In this document: positions 61,150-64,000 of the stretch, in pieces
Position numbering within the stretch: position 1 is the stretch's first letter
Layout of the letters: every line of letters begins with the position of its first letter
Source: Isoalcanivorax pacificus W11-5
GTDB lineage: Bacteria > Pseudomonadota > Gammaproteobacteria > Pseudomonadales > Alcanivoracaceae
Direction of reading: 5' to 3'
DNA: 64,000 bases
Assembly (NCBI RefSeq): GCF_000299335.2
Contig: NZ_CP004387.1
Location: 1,302,001-1,366,000, forward strand
Position numbers and translations under genes: made by a program
Notes under the pieces: model-generated
The model's database searches: none
Seen by the model: only the letters and a program-made list of their open reading frames with translations
Told to the model about the DNA's origin: nothing

Positions 61150-61823
61150 CAGCCGCCTCCCTGCACATGCAGCGCCATGCGCCGCAGCCGCTCTTCAGCG
61201 TCCTCCGGTGCCAGCTCCGGGAACGCCAGCCGCGCCAGCTCGCCGCGCCGTGCCGGCGAGAGGCCGGGGCTGCGTTCGAGGAAGGTCAGCAATAACTGGC
61301 GGTCCTGGATGCTGGTGGTCCAGTCGGGGGGAAGGGTCTGGTGGTGCTGGGTGGCACTGCGCGCCGGCACGCTGCGGCTGTAGACCACCAGGGTGCCGGC
61401 GGCCAGATCACCAAGACGGCGGAAGCGGCTGTCCAGCAGCATGGTGATGAAACCGGTCAGGTACAGCAGCGGAAACTGGTCGGCGGTGCGCAGCAGATTG
61501 CGCACCAGGCTGGCGCTGAAATCCACCGGCGTACCGTCCTCGCGCACCACCGCCATGCCGAAGGATTTCTTGCCCGGCGTCTGGCCCTGGCGCATCACTT
61601 CGAACCATACCGGGTAGAACCATTCCAGCAGGAAAATCAGGATCAGCATCAGCCCGTTGCCGAGCCCGCCGAGCAGGCCGAACAGCACTGCGGCAATGAT
61701 GTAGACGACGATGCGGATGGCGAGATCGGTGAAATAGGCCAGGGCGCGGGGCACCGGGCCGGCCAGGTCCAGCGTCAGCGGCACCCCCTCCGGGGTGGTG
61801 ATGTGATGCTGGTCGTCGATCAT
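61149..61823 (-). CDS. RDD family membrane protein
   Basis: 224 residues. RDD domain about 15-165 (RALAYFTDLAIRIVVYII opens the first helix; GQTPGKKSFGMAVVREDG lies between helices) and a soluble C-terminal helical tail. Upstream neighbour DUF2069 ends 10 bp before the start; overlaps the SpoIIM-like gene. Part of the MoxR run. Confidence 0.88.
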   Translation of the reverse strand: MIDDQHHITTPEGVPLTLDLAGPVPRALAYFTDLAIRIVVYIIAAVLFGLLGGLGNGLMLILIFLLEWFYPVWFEVMRQGQTPGKKSFGMAVVREDGTPVDFSASLVRNLLRTADQFPLLYLTGFITMLLDSRFRRLGDLAAGTLVVYSRSVPARSATQHHQTLPPDWTTSIQDRQLLLTFLERSPGLSPARRGELARLAFPELAPEDAEERLRRMALHVQGGG

Positions 61824-61833
61824 CCGTACCGGC

Positions 61834-63174
<1,341 letters not shown>

Positions 63175-63293
63175 AGTCTGATCGTGTGTTCCGGTATGGG
63201 ACGGGATATTCTAGTCGACACGCTTGCGCCATGTCGCGGCTGAATCCGTCGACCGGCAGTCAGACCGCACTCCGATGGCAGGGATGGACACAC

Positions 63294-64000
63294 ATGAATG
63301 GTATGGATTCAACAACCTGGCATATCGTCCGGCAGCATGCGCGACACGCTGGCGGTACCGTGCGCGATTTCGTGTTGCTGCTCACACGCCAGTTCAAAGA
63401 GGACGGGTGCCGCGAAAGTGCGGCGGCACTCACCTACACCACGCTGTTCGCCATTGTGCCGGTGATGACGGTGACCTACGCCGTGCTCGCCATGGTGCCC
63501 GCACTGAAGGAACGTGGCGGTACGTTCCAGAACTGGTTGCTGGAGTATTTCGTGCCGTCGGCCGGCACCCAGGTACAGGACTATCTCAGCGAATTTTCCC
63601 GCCAGACCACCAACCTGACGCTGATCGGCGGCGTGGTGCTGATCATTACCGCCGTGCTGCTGCTGCGCACCATCGAGCAGACCATGAACCGGATCTGGAA
63701 AGTGGCGGTGCCGCGCAAGGGGCTGGTGAGCCTGATGATGTATTGGGCGGTGCTGACACTCGGGCCGCTGCTGCTGGGCGCCGGGCTGGGCATCAGCTCG
63801 TATCTGGCGTCGGTGTCGCTGGTGACCGACACGGTGGCGTTTTTTGGCGGTGCAAGGCTGTGGCTGTCGCTGTTGCCGGTGCTGTTCACGACCGGGCTGC
63901 TGACGTTGCTGTACGTCGTGGTGCCGAACTGTCACGTGCCGATCCGCCAGGGGCTGATCGGTGGTTTCGTGGCGGCGGTGATGTTCGAGCTGGCAAAGAG
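63294..64000 (+). CDS. YihY/virulence factor BrkB family membrane protein, N-terminal part
   Basis: Open to the right edge; about 235 residues seen, six membrane helices expected. Begins MNGMDSTTWHIVRQHARHAG, then GCRESAAALTYTTLFAIVPVMTV-like first helix region, LLLRTIEQTMNRIWKVAVPRKG, and TGLLTLLYVVVPNCHVPIRQ, all YihY hallmarks. Function uncertain (once labelled ribonuclease BN in error). Divergent from arsC. No stop in the window. Confidence 0.9.
   Translation, partial: MNGMDSTTWHIVRQHARHAGGTVRDFVLLLTRQFKEDGCRESAAALTYTTLFAIVPVMTVTYAVLAMVPALKERGGTFQNWLLEYFVPSAGTQVQDYLSEFSRQTTNLTLIGGVVLIITAVLLLRTIEQTMNRIWKVAVPRKGLVSLMMYWAVLTLGPLLLGAGLGISSYLASVSLVTDTVAFFGGARLWLSLLPVLFTTGLLTLLYVVVPNCHVPIRQGLIGGFVAAVMFELAK

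Overview
The window is a GC-rich stretch of a Gammaproteobacterium chromosome. Gene content and order suggest a marine, Alcanivorax- or Pseudomonas-like organism: a class Ia nrdAB pair with an Ala/Pro-rich NrdB N-terminus, a complete Mrp Na+/H+ antiporter, a ~600-residue acyl-CoA dehydrogenase, RstAB, and the yihY-arsC-wrbA-DUF2069 neighbourhood. The taxon is inferred from protein character, not from a marker gene. I saw no rRNA, tRNA, CRISPR array, integrase or transposase. Most of the window is ordinary core chromosome, densely coded, with many ATGA start/stop overlaps.

Layout. 1-2.4 kb: end of a TRAP transporter (DctP partial, DctQ, DctM). 2.4-9.5 kb: GNAT acetyltransferase, a small periplasmic coiled-coil protein, a two-CBS protein, aconitase AcnA, a CPA2 K+/H+ antiporter with a TrkA-N domain, and a nitronate monooxygenase. 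9.6-14 kb: an SMR exporter behind a guanidine-II (mini-ykkC) riboswitch, an aldehyde dehydrogenase/acetolactate-synthase-like pair, and mdtJI. 14.2-19.8 kb: a small acidic protein, nrdB and nrdA, with an 850-bp upstream region holding NrdR-like boxes, a DnaA box and strong hairpins. 19.8-26.5 kb: rstAB, glpK and two tandem membrane GGDEF proteins behind a CRP-like site. 26.6-32.3 kb: HicAB toxin-antitoxin, an FbpC-like ATPase, argF and argD, and a hydantoinase B-like gene.

32.4-46.9 kb: a TonB receptor with a Fur-like box, monothiol glutaredoxin GrxD, an MMPL/RND membrane protein, an SRPBCC protein, two AraC regulators, a 277-bp inverted-repeat element, acyl-CoA dehydrogenase, a candidate small RNA, and a four-gene operon (PepSY membrane protein, DUF2271, DUF4198, membrane flavoreductase) behind a second Fur-like box, then an RDD protein. 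47-54.7 kb: a DUF389 gene apparently split by a one-base frameshift, then mnhABCDEFG. 55-63.2 kb: a nine-gene co-directional run, arsC-wrbA-DUF2069-RDD-SpoIIM-DUF4129-DUF4350-MoxR-DUF58. The window ends inside a YihY/BrkB gene.

How the parts fit. Iron handling recurs: TonB receptor, GrxD, an FbpC-type ATPase, and a Fur-boxed operon that looks like an inner-membrane reductase delivering electrons to a periplasmic iron ligand (inference). Cation and small-cation export also recurs (Mrp, CPA2, guanidinium exporter, MdtJI). The least explained parts are the PepSY/DUF2271/DUF4198/flavoreductase operon, the MoxR run, the orphan-terminator sRNA candidate at 42.57-42.68 kb and the repeat element at 40.33-40.61 kb.
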